Shown piece by piece: positions 1 to 7,932 of a stretch of 37,626 nucleotides of DNA. Both the position numbers and the translations under genes were made by a program. Under the pieces are notes generated by a model, which searched no databases, was not told where the DNA came from, and saw nothing but the letters and a program-made list of their open reading frames with translations. The stretch comes from a bacterium (GTDB taxonomy: Bacteria > SZUA-182 > DTGQ01): positions 1 to 37,626 of the forward strand of contig JBFLZW010000005.1 in the NCBI GenBank assembly GCA_040755755.1, in the 5' to 3' direction. Position 1 is the stretch's first letter. Each line of letters begins with the position of its first letter.

Positions 1-224
1 AGGCCGCCCAGGCCATACAAGCCGTAGAGCCCGCCATAGAGGCCACCCAGGCCGTACATGCCATAGAGTCCGCCGTAGAGTCCCATGCCGTAAAGTCCGC
101 CGTAGAGACCGCCATACAAGCTTCCTAAACCATAGTAAGCATCCGCCTTTTGTGCAGGCATACTGACAAGGGCAAATAAAAGCACTGAAAGGGCAATCAA
201 TGTCTTAATCTTAAGGGAACGCAT
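1..224 (-). CDS. Secreted Gly-Leu-Tyr repeat protein (N-terminal part, cut by window edge)
   Basis: The minus-strand frame is open from ATG at 224 to the window edge, so only the first ~74 residues are seen. A strong ribosome site (AGAAGGAGTT at 231-240) precedes the ATG. The product begins with a signal peptide (basic MRSLKIK, hydrophobic core, ending near QKADA) and then changes to YYGLGSLYGG followed by GLYGG/GLYGM repeats. Signal peptide, repeat start and ribosome site closely match the gene at 1942-2673, so these are paralogues. The role is unknown. Such Gly/Tyr/Leu repeats suggest an extracellular structural or adhesive protein, which is inference only. Confidence 0.85.
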   Translation of the reverse strand, partial: MRSLKIKTLIALSVLLFALVSMPAQKADAYYGLGSLYGGLYGGLYGMGLYGGLYGMYGLGGLYGGLYGLYGLGG

Positions 225-369
225 AATTTCAACTCCTTCTCTCTCCCCCCGGGATTACCGTAATGTTTAAAAGGAAACGCAAAATCAGCTCGGCTGTTCT
301 CCATTTCGAATCAAACGATTAATTTGAAAAGGAAATTAAAAGTATTTATGACTGGTTCCACCTCCGTTA

Positions 370-1728
370 TCAAATAAAAGGAATAAAAGGAATAAACAGG
401 CCAGAGACAACAGCCGGCACTGCCGTGGCTGTAGGAGCTACCGGGGCAACAATTGTAGGTACAACAGGAGCCGTAACCGTAGGAGCGATCGGGGTCAAAA
501 CCGTAGGAGCGATCGGCGCAGCAACCGTCGGCACAACAGGAGGCGCAGCAACCGTAGGTACAACAGGAGGCGCAGTAACCGTAGGCACAACAGGAGGTAC
601 AGCAACCGTAGGCACAACAGGAGGTACAGCAACCGTCGGCACAACAGGAGGAGGCAGAACAACTGTTGGTACAACCGGAGGCGCAACGACCGTAGGTACA
701 ACCGGAACCACAGGGGCTACAACCGGAGCTGCAACAGGAGCGGCAAGCGTGGGAAATACGGTCAGGTTAAGATCGAAGGTTCCTGTCTGCAGTACACCCA
801 GAGCCTTGACAACGATACCGGTAGCTACACTGACAATACTCCAGGTTCCGGTCATGGTGGTAGGACTGGTCAGGGTCCCGCTGATCTGGAGAGCATAGGT
901 TCCCAGAGCATTAATTCCACTCAGGGTGACAGAATATGGAGTAGAGGTTCCATAGACCGTAACCGGAGTCGGGATAGAGGCATTTCCAAAGAGTGTGGCT
1001 GTTCCGCTGAGGAATCCGGTCAGAGGATCTTCAACTATCGTCAAGGCCATATCAGCATACAGGAAACCCAGATACCAGGTCCCGGTCCATGATCCGTCAA
1101 ACTGCTCGGCAGTAACAGCAGCAGTAGCGGCTGGTGCCGCGGTAGTGGTCGTTGTAGTAGTAGGCGGAGTAAGCCCGGCCAGGGCTGCCAGCAGAGGATT
1201 TGCCATGCCCATCATGCCCATGCCGCCGTATAGACCACCATACAGGCCGCCGCCATACAGGCTGCCATACGAGCCGCCGTAGAGGGTGCTGCCATACAGA
1301 CCACCGTACAGGCCACCCAAACCGAACATGCCGCCATACATGCCACCCAGCCCAAGCAGGCCGCCATACAGGCTGCCATACGAGCCGCCGTAGAGGCTGC
1401 TGCCATACAGACCACCATATAAGCTGCTGCCATACAGGCCGCCTAAACCGAACATTCTTCCCAGGCCGCCATACAAGCCGCCATAGAGACTGCTGCCGTA
1501 CAGGCCGCCTAAACCGAACATACTTCCCAGGCCGCCATACAGGCCGCCATACAAGCCAGTATAAAGACTGTTGTTATATAAGCCGCCATTGTAAATGGTA
1601 CTGCCAAGCATGCCGCCATAAGGACTATAATATCCTTCGCTTGGCTTTGAGAGAGCGATAATCAGGCAGAATATCAACAGATACGACAGGCAGGCTTTTA
1701 ACCACAATTTTCCAAGATCTTCATTCAT
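370..1728 (-). CDS. Secreted GLYG-repeat protein with beta-rich domain and Pro/Val repeat tail
   Basis: A 452-residue product. An upstream in-frame codon exists at 1773, but AAGGAAGGAAAG just before ATG 1728 makes 1728 the likely start. Order of parts: hydrophobic signal segment (about residues 10-27), a GLYGG/GGLYGSSLYGG repeat region (about 33-195), a Thr/Ala linker with seven consecutive Thr, a ~120-residue domain (about 210-330), then nine-residue repeats of the type APPVVPTVA, ending in the hydrophobic LFIPFIPFI. The ~120-residue domain carries the motifs GSWTGTW, DPLTGFLSG, TMTGTW and TGTFDLNL. The same domain is in the neighbour at 1942-2673 (GTWEGLW, DPLFGTLSG, TMDGTY, TGSFKLSL). The pattern looks like an up-and-down beta sheet or barrel. 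A surface or matrix role is inferred; I do not recognise the family. Confidence 0.85.
   Translation of the reverse strand: MNEDLGKLWLKACLSYLLIFCLIIALSKPSEGYYSPYGGMLGSTIYNGGLYNNSLYTGLYGGLYGGLGSMFGLGGLYGSSLYGGLYGGLGRMFGLGGLYGSSLYGGLYGSSLYGGSYGSLYGGLLGLGGMYGGMFGLGGLYGGLYGSTLYGGSYGSLYGGGLYGGLYGGMGMMGMANPLLAALAGLTPPTTTTTTTAAPAATAAVTAEQFDGSWTGTWYLGFLYADMALTIVEDPLTGFLSGTATLFGNASIPTPVTVYGTSTPYSVTLSGINALGTYALQISGTLTSPTTMTGTWSIVSVATGIVVKALGVLQTGTFDLNLTVFPTLAAPVAAPVVAPVVPVVPTVVAPPVVPTVVLPPPVVPTVAVPPVVPTVAVPPVVPTVTAPPVVPTVAAPPVVPTVAAPIAPTVLTPIAPTVTAPVVPTIVAPVAPTATAVPAVVSGLFIPFIPFI
500..690 (-). repeat. 27-bp in-frame tandem repeats coding the Pro/Val tail
   Basis: Several copies of a 27-bp unit (plus strand: GCAACCGTAGGTACAACAGG plus seven bases, with small changes) lie inside the preceding gene. 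Each unit codes nine residues of the type APPVVPTVA. The near-identical DNA suggests recent expansion or slippage. Confidence 0.8.
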
Positions 1729-1847
1729 CACACACTTTCCTTCCTTAAAATATGTTAATACACACGATAACACACACGATCCGCAATTTCAGCGCTCCAA
1801 CGGTGGCGGAGCGTAAGAAATTGATGACTCAAATCAATACGGCAATG

Positions 1848-1890
1848 CAGGAGAGTAACCCGAGTTTCAGTTTCTCCGGTTACTCTCCTG
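1848..1890 (-). terminator. Perfect 13-bp hairpin downstream of the 1942-2673 gene
   Basis: CAGGAGAGTAACC at 1848-1860 pairs perfectly with GGTTACTCTCCTG at 1878-1890 around a 17-base loop. It lies 52 bases beyond the stop of the minus-strand GLYG gene. There is no clear T-tract after it, so it may be a weak terminator or a 3'-end stabilising stem. Confidence 0.45.
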
Positions 1891-1941
1891 AGATATTACC
1901 ACTTCAATCTGAAAAATCGGCTCATCAAGTACCCTTAAATA

Positions 1942-2673
1942 CTAGATAACAGGAGTAAGCAGGCTGAGCTTAAAGCTGCCGGTTTCCACCAGCGAGGTAC
2001 TGTTAGTCAAGGTATAGGTTCCGTCCATAGTGGTAGCGGTAGTCAGAGTACCGACAATATCAATCGTAAAGGTCATACCACCAAGGCCAATACCGGAGCC
2101 GCTCAGAATGATCTGGCTGTTCAGCGCAGATCCGGTAATACTCACCAGGCTGCCCAGCGTGGGATTACCCAGCAGTTGGACATAACCGGACAGCGTTCCA
2201 AACAGAGGATCCGAAACCAGGTTCAGAGTCATTGGGCCGGAAACCAGCCCTGAAGACCACAGACCTTCCCAGGTACCGGTTTGCTCGGCAAGGCCATACC
2301 GTAAACCACCCAGGCCATAGAGGCCACCGCCATACAGACCGTAGAGGCCGCCCACACCATACAGGCCATAGAGGCCACCGCCATACAGACCGTAGAGGCC
2401 GCCCATGCCATACAGGCCATAGAGTCCGCCGTACAGGCCGTAGAGCCCGCCATACATGCCATAGAGCCCGCCGTACAGGCCGCCGCCGTACAGGCCATAG
2501 AGGCCGCCATATATGCCGTACATGCCGCCGTAGAGCCCGCCGTAAAGACCACCATAACCGCCATACATGCTTCCCAAACCATAATAAGCGTCTGCTTTAT
2601 TCGCAGAAATACCAGCAAGAGCAAACAGCAAGACAGAAAGTACAACTACCACCCTAACCCGAAAAAAATGCAT
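1942..2673 (-). CDS. Secreted GLYG-repeat protein with C-terminal beta-rich domain
   Basis: A 243-residue product. The ATG at 2673 follows GAAGGAGTTTGAATT, nearly the same ribosome site as the gene ending at the window's left edge. Residues 1-29 form a signal peptide (MHFFRVRV, hydrophobic core, SANKADA). Residues about 30-130 are GLYGGLYG/GLYGLYGG/MYGG repeats, almost all Gly, Leu and Tyr. Residues about 133-240 are a beta-rich domain shared with 370-1728 (motifs GTWEGLW, DPLFGTLSG, TTMDGTYTL, ETGSFKLSL). It lacks the Pro/Val tail of its neighbour. It probably belongs with the neighbouring paralogues and the secreted protease as a surface or matrix locus. The function is not known. Confidence 0.87.
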   Translation of the reverse strand: MHFFRVRVVVVLSVLLFALAGISANKADAYYGLGSMYGGYGGLYGGLYGGMYGIYGGLYGLYGGGLYGGLYGMYGGLYGLYGGLYGLYGMGGLYGLYGGGLYGLYGVGGLYGLYGGGLYGLGGLRYGLAEQTGTWEGLWSSGLVSGPMTLNLVSDPLFGTLSGYVQLLGNPTLGSLVSITGSALNSQIILSGSGIGLGGMTFTIDIVGTLTTATTMDGTYTLTNSTSLVETGSFKLSLLTPVI

Positions 2674-2902
2674 AATTCAAACTCCTTCACTTCTCTCCCC
2701 CAAGCACGCAGTTGATGTTTGGTGATTACTGCCTTCAGGGAAGATACCTGCAAGGCACAACCACCTGTTGAAATACTACTCGATGTGTATGATCACCTCC
2801 TTGCTTTTTAATCGTTGACAAACAGGAGCCTCCGGCAGGTTTGTCAATGAGTTTTTTGAGTGTTCACTCCCCTCAACCTATCCTTAAATACTCCTTTCCT
2901 TT
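2674..2902. other. Intergenic leader with orphan perfect Shine-Dalgarno and a hairpin
   Basis: On the minus strand, AAGGAGGTGATC (2791-2802) is fully complementary to the conserved 3' end of 16S rRNA, yet no ATG, GTG or TTG with an open frame follows at normal spacing. A hairpin, TTGACAAAC (2815-2823) with GTTTGTCAA (2839-2847), is followed on the plus strand by six T (2852-2857). It could stop transcription in the plus direction or act as a stem in the protease 3' end. No gene is seen here. Confidence 0.5.
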
Positions 2903-4750
2903 TCACGATCCTGAATAGGAATAATAGGGAAACTGGATCGTTGATAACGGATTCACGAATATCGATAGCGGACTCAACAGCGATAATGGATTCACGAATG
3001 GGGACAGTTGATTTACTAACGGATTTTCCCATGCCGATACCTGATTCACCGGCCTGAATAACCATGTCTGCTGCTGAAAAGAGCTTTCACCAGACTGCCA
3101 GGAAGAACCGGAAGATGCCAGGGAATCCTTCAGCCGCAGACGGTTCGAAACGCTCCCTGATCCGGCAAAAGGTGACAGCGCGTTGGTCTTTGAATTTCCT
3201 GCCTGGGCAGAAAGGTTCAAAATACCTGACAGGAAAAGAGAATTTGTCAATTCAGCCAGGGCCAGATTGACGAGTCCGGTCCCGACCAGCGGGGTCAGAG
3301 GAGTCGGTTGCGACAGGAGGGGCAGCACCGGATTCAGCGGTGATAACCCCCAGGGCACAAGACCGCCAGCCACCGCTGCCGCAGGCGCGGGAAGGGCGGC
3401 CTGGACCGCGTTCAGGGCATTGATCAGCCCCCAGCCGAAGTCCTGGTCCCAGCCCGCAGTCCCAAGATCCACGGCTGTAGTTTCCAGGAGGGTTTTTACG
3501 GCATCAGGAGTCAGTGTATTGCCGGCCACGGATTGGGCCAGAGCAGCTACGCCTGAAGTATGGGCTGCTGCACATGAAGTCCCCTGGTAGAGTGCATAAT
3601 TGAACTGGTAATAGGTTTTCCCGTCGTGGGTTTGCTGAACAATGCCGTCCTGGTAACCATCCAGGTTTTGATCAACGGAAAGATCGCCACCCGGAGCGCA
3701 GACATCGATATCCGGCCCGTAGTTGGAATAAAAGGGACGGGTCTTGTCATACCGGACCGCACTGACGCACACGCAGGTAGGATACGAAGACGGATAATGA
3801 GGAATACTCGAAGCGTTGTTGCCCGCAGAGGTGATAACACTTACTCCGTTCTGGTAAGCATAGGCAACTGCATCCTGAAGAGTTACCGAAGCGGTATAAG
3901 TTCCGAAGCTGATATTGATGATTTTAGCTCCGTTATTAACCGCGTAATAGATTCCGTCGGCAATATCGGTGAACAGCCCGTTGCTGGCGCTGTCCAGCAC
4001 CTTGACCGGCATGATGGTGCATCCATGAGCAATCCCGGCCACTCCCAGAAGGTTGTTGGTAGTCTGGGCAATCGTTCCTGCCATATGGGTTCCATGTCCG
4101 TTATCGTCGTCCGGATAGGCATCGTTATTGACAAAATCCCAGCCCGGAGCAAAGCGGGTACCGGCAAGGTCCGGTGCCTGGAGATAAAGCCCGTTGTTTT
4201 CAAAGGCCACGCCGGTATCGACCACGGCTACAACGACATTTGCTCCGGTTGAAATATCCCAGGCCAGTTCCATATTGATCATGGGAAAGTTCCACTGGTA
4301 CTTATAATAAGGATCATTGGGAAACAATTCCGCCCAGGCCCAGCCATTTGGCTCCGCATACTCGATGGCCGGATCGCGGCTCAGGATCGCCGCAACCTCC
4401 AGGGCGTTGTTGGCGGGGAGCACTGCCCGCTGGAATCCGGCTCTGATGCTTCCCTCAGTCCCTCTGATTCCCTGACTGGATAGGAGCCTGCTGACCTGAG
4501 CCTGATTTGCCCCTGCCCGTACCCTGAAGATAACTTCATTGGGCGCAAACGGACCGGCATTGAAGAAGCGAAAACTTGCCGGGACAATCCCTGCCGCTCC
4601 AGGCGGCAAAAGAACCGCTTCACACCTTGCCGGAGAGAAAGAAAGACACAATGCCCCCAGGAGCAATAAAACGATTTTTAGCTGACTGTTTGGCCACTTT
4701 CTGTTTGACAAATCCGATTCGATAATGTTTAATTTTTCTCTTAATTCCAT
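2903..4750 (-). CDS. Secreted subtilisin-like (S8) serine protease
   Basis: A 615-residue product with an N-terminal membrane/signal segment (about 23-43, ending SPARC). Residues about 67-138 resemble an I9/fervidolysin-type propeptide (EVIFRVRAG...EYAEPN). The catalytic domain spans about 150-455. The triad is visible: D178 in VVAVVDTGV, H219 in GHGTHMAG and S392 in QGTSCAAAHTSG; the oxyanion Asn is N311 in SAGNN. The serine motif is GTSCAAAH instead of the usual GTSMAAPH. The last ~150 residues are low-complexity Pro/Leu/Ser with repeated NPLS and SPL units, perhaps for surface retention. The start is uncertain because no clear ribosome site precedes ATG 4750. It lies beside three secreted GLYG proteins, so processing of those or of other surface proteins is plausible but unproven. 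Confidence 0.93.
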   Translation of the reverse strand: MELREKLNIIESDLSNRKWPNSQLKIVLLLLGALCLSFSPARCEAVLLPPGAAGIVPASFRFFNAGPFAPNEVIFRVRAGANQAQVSRLLSSQGIRGTEGSIRAGFQRAVLPANNALEVAAILSRDPAIEYAEPNGWAWAELFPNDPYYKYQWNFPMINMELAWDISTGANVVVAVVDTGVAFENNGLYLQAPDLAGTRFAPGWDFVNNDAYPDDDNGHGTHMAGTIAQTTNNLLGVAGIAHGCTIMPVKVLDSASNGLFTDIADGIYYAVNNGAKIINISFGTYTASVTLQDAVAYAYQNGVSVITSAGNNASSIPHYPSSYPTCVCVSAVRYDKTRPFYSNYGPDIDVCAPGGDLSVDQNLDGYQDGIVQQTHDGKTYYQFNYALYQGTSCAAAHTSGVAALAQSVAGNTLTPDAVKTLLETTAVDLGTAGWDQDFGWGLINALNAVQAALPAPAAAVAGGLVPWGLSPLNPVLPLLSQPTPLTPLVGTGLVNLALAELTNSLFLSGILNLSAQAGNSKTNALSPFAGSGSVSNRLRLKDSLASSGSSWQSGESSFQQQTWLFRPVNQVSAWENPLVNQLSPFVNPLSLLSPLSIFVNPLSTIQFPYYSYSGS

Positions 4751-5026
4751 ATTTTTGTTTGGGAACCATGAAGTTAAAGGTTAATGTCAGGGGCAGTAAT
4801 AGCCCTGGTCCTTGCTCCTTCTATGGGTAAGCATAGTTGATGCCAGGGTTTTCCCGGCAGGAAAGGCCGCTCAAAACTGCGCTCCGGCAGCGGCGGGACG
4901 GACAAAACCCCTGCTGATTCGGGGTGAAGGGCTGTTTCCGATCGGCTTGTTCTTTGATTAAGAAGGGTAATAAATTTTATGCTCTATCGGTAATTTTATG
5001 CTAACTTTCCATGAAAGGTATGACGT
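4751..5026. promoter_or_regulatory. Divergent intergenic region with nested hairpin
   Basis: This lies between the minus-strand protease and the plus-strand membrane protein. A nested stem is visible: CCCTGG (4803-4808) with CCAGGG (4843-4848) encloses CTATG (4821-4825) with CATAG (4832-4836), and four T follow (4849-4852). A second GC-rich stretch (4866-4930) can also fold. I could not match it to a known riboswitch. The ribosome site for 5027 is GAAAGG at 5013-5018. Confidence 0.4.
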
Positions 5027-6541
5027 ATGAGACGAACCTTGCGGTATCTGGCGATTCTGTCTTTCTTTCTGGCGGTTATCCTGCTTGGCTGGTTTAAAAT
5101 CGTTGACTTCGATGTCGGCTGGCATCTGAAGGCCGGTGAGTATATCTGGTCCAGCAGATCAATACCCGGCCAGGACATTTTTTCCTATATCGTTCAGGGA
5201 AACCAGTGGGTGGATTCTCACTGGCTGTTTCAACTCCTTTTGTATCTTTCCTATGCCCTTGGCGGTGTGAGCGGCAGCATCATGCTGAGGATGGCGGTTG
5301 TTGCCGCTGTCTTTGGCCTGCTTTTTCTGACCACCTACCGGAAAGAATACTATCCTGTCTCCCTGGTCGTATGTCTTTTGGCTCTCTTCATGTCCTTCCA
5401 GAGATTTTTGCTGAGGCCGGAGATTTTCACCTTTCTCTTTCTGGCCATTTTTGTATATTTCACGGAAAACTTCTCCCGGCACCCCCGCCTTTCCCTGATC
5501 GTGATTCCGGTCAGTCAGGCCCTCTGGGCCAATATGCACGGTCTCCATATGCTGGGTATTGCCTTCCTCCTGCTGTATCTTCTGGGCGATCTGCTTCAGG
5601 TGCTCCTCAACAGGTATCTTCCCGCTATTCCGGCACCCCGGATCCCGGCGGAGGAATGGAAGCAGAAGGGGCTCCTGTTCGGCTTGACCTGTTTTGCCCT
5701 CCTGCTCAACGCCAACGGAATCGCTGGCATCATGTACCCGTATAAAATTTTTACCGAACTGAAAGCCAAGCCAACGATCTTTTCCCTGATCACTGAACTG
5801 GTTTCTCCCCTGGCGATCAGAAATGCTCCGTTTCCTGATCCTTCAGTGATCTACAGAATTTTCCTTCCCCTTTCGGTTCTTGCCATAATCTGTCAGGTAA
5901 AGCGCATCCGCCTGGCCCATCTGTTCCCCTATGCGGCCTTCCTCTATCTGTCAGTTCTGGCGATCAGAAATGTACCCCTGTTCGCAATCGCAGCCACGCC
6001 CATGACTATCGGGAATATCTCCGGGATACTCGACTTTGTGCGGGACAGGAAATTGGTTCCGGCCAACTGGCCGATTGCACCGGCAGCCGGAGCCGGTTTC
6101 ATTATTCTCGCCCTTTTCATTTGTGTATCCACCGTTAATAACCGGCTGTATCAGCGGCTTCATTACCTGCGCAGCTTCGGATTCGGCATTTCCGATACCT
6201 ATCCGGTCGAGGCTGTCAATTATCTGAAGAGCAGGAATCCGGCGGGAAATATCTTTAACAGTTCCGATATCGGAGGCTACCTTCTGTGGCAGATGTATCC
6301 TCCCCGTCAGGTGGCTCTGGATGGCAGGTGGGAGGTATATGGCGATTTTCTGGATAATATCCAGAAGCTGGCGGATCCGCGGTTTTTTGCCGAGCTGGCG
6401 GCCAGGTACCGGATCGAGACCATTATCCTGTACAAGCGGTCATGGGAAACACAACTCATGTCTCCCTGGCTCCAGATCAGCCCTTTCTGGCAGGTAGCCA
6501 AAGAAACAGCCGAAGCGGTAGTTTATGAAAAGGTGGAGTGA
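5027..6541 (+). CDS. Multi-pass membrane protein, GT-C glycosyltransferase-like
   Basis: A 504-residue product with about ten hydrophobic segments. After the first membrane helix comes DFDVGWHLKAGEYI (residues 23-36), then WVDSHWLFQ. Acidic residues in the first extracytoplasmic loop of a polytopic protein are typical of GT-C glycosyltransferases (PMT/ArnT/OST-like), which transfer sugars from polyprenyl-phosphate donors. The last ~110 residues form a soluble domain (from about PVEAVNYLKSRNPAGNIFN, with DGRWEVYG). ATG 5027 follows GAAAGG at good spacing. Enzyme activity is inferred from topology and the first-loop motif only. It could instead be a non-catalytic relative. Confidence 0.7.
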   Translation: MRRTLRYLAILSFFLAVILLGWFKIVDFDVGWHLKAGEYIWSSRSIPGQDIFSYIVQGNQWVDSHWLFQLLLYLSYALGGVSGSIMLRMAVVAAVFGLLFLTTYRKEYYPVSLVVCLLALFMSFQRFLLRPEIFTFLFLAIFVYFTENFSRHPRLSLIVIPVSQALWANMHGLHMLGIAFLLLYLLGDLLQVLLNRYLPAIPAPRIPAEEWKQKGLLFGLTCFALLLNANGIAGIMYPYKIFTELKAKPTIFSLITELVSPLAIRNAPFPDPSVIYRIFLPLSVLAIICQVKRIRLAHLFPYAAFLYLSVLAIRNVPLFAIAATPMTIGNISGILDFVRDRKLVPANWPIAPAAGAGFIILALFICVSTVNNRLYQRLHYLRSFGFGISDTYPVEAVNYLKSRNPAGNIFNSSDIGGYLLWQMYPPRQVALDGRWEVYGDFLDNIQKLADPRFFAELAARYRIETIILYKRSWETQLMSPWLQISPFWQVAKETAEAVVYEKVE

Positions 6542-6543
6542 AA

Positions 6544-6617
6544 AAAGCAGGAGTCAGGAGTCAGGAGTCAGGAGAAAATGTGTATTTATTCTGGCTTCTG
6601 ACTTCTGACTCCTGCTT
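6544..6617. terminator. Long bidirectional terminator hairpin built from AGGAGTC heptamers
   Basis: AAAGCAGGAGTCAG plus following heptamers (from 6544) pairs with CTGACTCCTGCTTT (to 6617), giving about 24 paired bases if G-U pairs are allowed. On the minus strand the stem is followed by six T (A run at 6541-6546). It sits between two convergent genes and probably ends transcription from both sides. Confidence 0.7.
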
Positions 6618-6621
6618 TATA

Positions 6622-7419
6622 TTATCCATTCCCCTTGCTCTCTTTCCATTGTGACCAGAGGAGTCCCAGGCGGGGGAAGATAAAGCCGGTCTGCTGCTTA
6701 TAGAGCCGGTATTCCGGTAAATGCATCGACAGCTTTCGCTCTTCCAGCTTGGCCCGTGAAAGCTGCATGATAATGACTACGATACAAAAACTGTAGGAAA
6801 ACCGGTTATTGAAGAGCATGCAGACCCCCAGGAGATGGATTAACTCACCGGTGTAGAGGGGGTGGCGAATGAAGCGGTATGCTCCGGTATTGACCAGTTT
6901 GCGGACCTCAACCATGACACTGAAAGAATTTTTGAGCTGCCAGAGAGCAGCAATATTCAGGGAAATTCCGCTCACACACAGGATTAATCCAGTGATGTAT
7001 ACGGGTGGCACATAATTGCTTTTCGTATGAGTAGAAAGAAGGGATGTTCCCATCAGGTGGAAGACTACCACAAATACCGGATAGAATCTTTCCCATATCC
7101 CTTGTGCCTGTTTCTTGGGAATAGATCGAATGATGTAACTGAAAACGACGATTCCCATGAAAATAGCCACAAATGAACTGTTGATCAGTCCAAGGATGGC
7201 GGAAAAATTGATCCGCGTTTTCAGACTGAGCACAGTGGTTATCAGAACCCGAAGAAACATGACAAGGAAAAAAATAATGGGAACAGGATAATTCTTTATC
7301 CAGCTTCGGCCTTCCTGAGGGGATACCCAGTAGATAAAGAGAGAAAAGAATGCCAGGGGAAGTATAATACTCCAATTATCTATAACAAACTGAAAAATAC
7401 CCTGAAAATAAGCGATCAT
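6622..7419 (-). CDS. Isoprenylcysteine carboxyl methyltransferase-like membrane protein
   Basis: A 265-residue product with several membrane helices in the N-terminal two thirds. The C-terminal third has the ICMT/PEMT SAM-binding signature: TGAYRFIRHPLYTGEL, followed by the paired acidic residues in LEERKLSMHLPEYRLYKQ. These motifs define bacterial integral-membrane methyltransferases; the substrate cannot be told from sequence (lipid, isoprenoid or thiol are all possible). The start ATG at 7419 follows AAAGGGAATAGGA. A related gene lies at 7933-8826 in the same direction, about 510 bp upstream and separated by repeats, so the pair is probably an old duplication. Confidence 0.8.
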   Translation of the reverse strand: MIAYFQGIFQFVIDNWSIILPLAFFSLFIYWVSPQEGRSWIKNYPVPIIFFLVMFLRVLITTVLSLKTRINFSAILGLINSSFVAIFMGIVVFSYIIRSIPKKQAQGIWERFYPVFVVVFHLMGTSLLSTHTKSNYVPPVYITGLILCVSGISLNIAALWQLKNSFSVMVEVRKLVNTGAYRFIRHPLYTGELIHLLGVCMLFNNRFSYSFCIVVIIMQLSRAKLEERKLSMHLPEYRLYKQQTGFIFPRLGLLWSQWKESKGNG

Positions 7420-7467
7420 TCCTATTCCCTTTCTTCCAGTTGCGCATCGTACAGATACCGCTGGAAT

Positions 7468-7494
7468 GGCACCCCCTTCCGTGAGGGGGTGTCC
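7468..7494. repeat. GC-rich hairpin upstream of the methyltransferase
   Basis: CACCCCC pairs with GGGGGTG around an eight-base loop, extended by GG/CC. It lies in the leader of the minus-strand gene starting at 7419. It may be a leader stem or one of the C-rich foldback elements seen nearby. Confidence 0.5.
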
Positions 7495-7573
7495 CTTTGG
7501 TGAAATTTATTTGAACTTGCCGAGAACCTAATACTATAACGATATTTAATGATAGAGGAATGGTCATAATAAA

Positions 7574-7704
7574 TCATCCCCACCCAGCCTCCCCCCTCAA
7601 GGGAGAGGAGTTAAAAGATGCCTCCCCTGCCCATATCCTGCCCTGCACCTTGAGGGGTAATCCTCAATTCCTCTCCCTTGAGGGGGGAGGTCAGGTGGGG
7701 GTGA
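7574..7704. repeat. 131-bp foldback (MITE-like) C-rich element
   Basis: The 40-base left arm (7574-7613) and the reverse complement of the right arm (7665-7704) agree at about 34 of 40 positions, with the core CCCCCCTCAAGGGAGAGGA in both. No coding capacity is visible. Similar C-rich arms recur at 7823-7870 and 19036-19185. The rest of 7420-7932 holds no recognisable gene. Confidence 0.75.
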
Positions 7705-7822
7705 ATAAAACCCAAATAGAGTCCTTTAACCACTCTTCTTACCTGAAGGAAAGGGGGAAAGTCCCGTTGTACTACTAAGTACACTGGCGCGTTAAATACG
7801 CGGCCAGTTAAAGCCGCCCATT

Positions 7823-7870
7823 CACTCCCTCGCCCCCTCTTTTGGGGGGAGAGGGTTGGGGTGAGGGGGG
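7823..7870. repeat. C-rich palindromic repeat
   Basis: CTCCCTCGCCCCCTCTT folds onto a right arm rich in GGGGGGAGAGGG and GGGGTGAGGGG. It is of the same style as the element at 7574-7704 and the copies near 19.0-19.2 kb. Confidence 0.65.
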
Positions 7871-7932
7871 CGTCGTTGAACCAAACCGGACGGGTAATTC
7901 CCGTGCCGTGTACTAAGAACCCAAAAGGATAC

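Noticed and set aside
500-690. CRISPR array
   Set aside because: The repeats are contiguous, in frame and without unique spacers; they code protein repeats.
425-898. Plus-strand Gly/Thr/Val-rich repeat frame
   Set aside because: Antisense of the Pro/Val repeat tail; it only mirrors the 27-bp repeat.
1200-1661. Plus-strand His/Arg/Cys-rich frame
   Set aside because: It is the antisense of the GLYG codons; composition follows from the repeat and no ribosome site supports it.
2232-2657. Plus-strand His/Arg-rich frame
   Set aside because: Antisense of the GLYG gene at 1942-2673, with no own start signals.
2791-2802. 3' end of a 16S rRNA gene (GATCACCTCCTT on the plus strand)
   Set aside because: The bases before it do not match the conserved 16S helix 45, and no other rRNA sequence is near.
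4618-4625. Lipoprotein signal in the S8 protease
   Set aside because: The Cys is preceded by Pro-Ala-Arg, which does not fit the lipobox.
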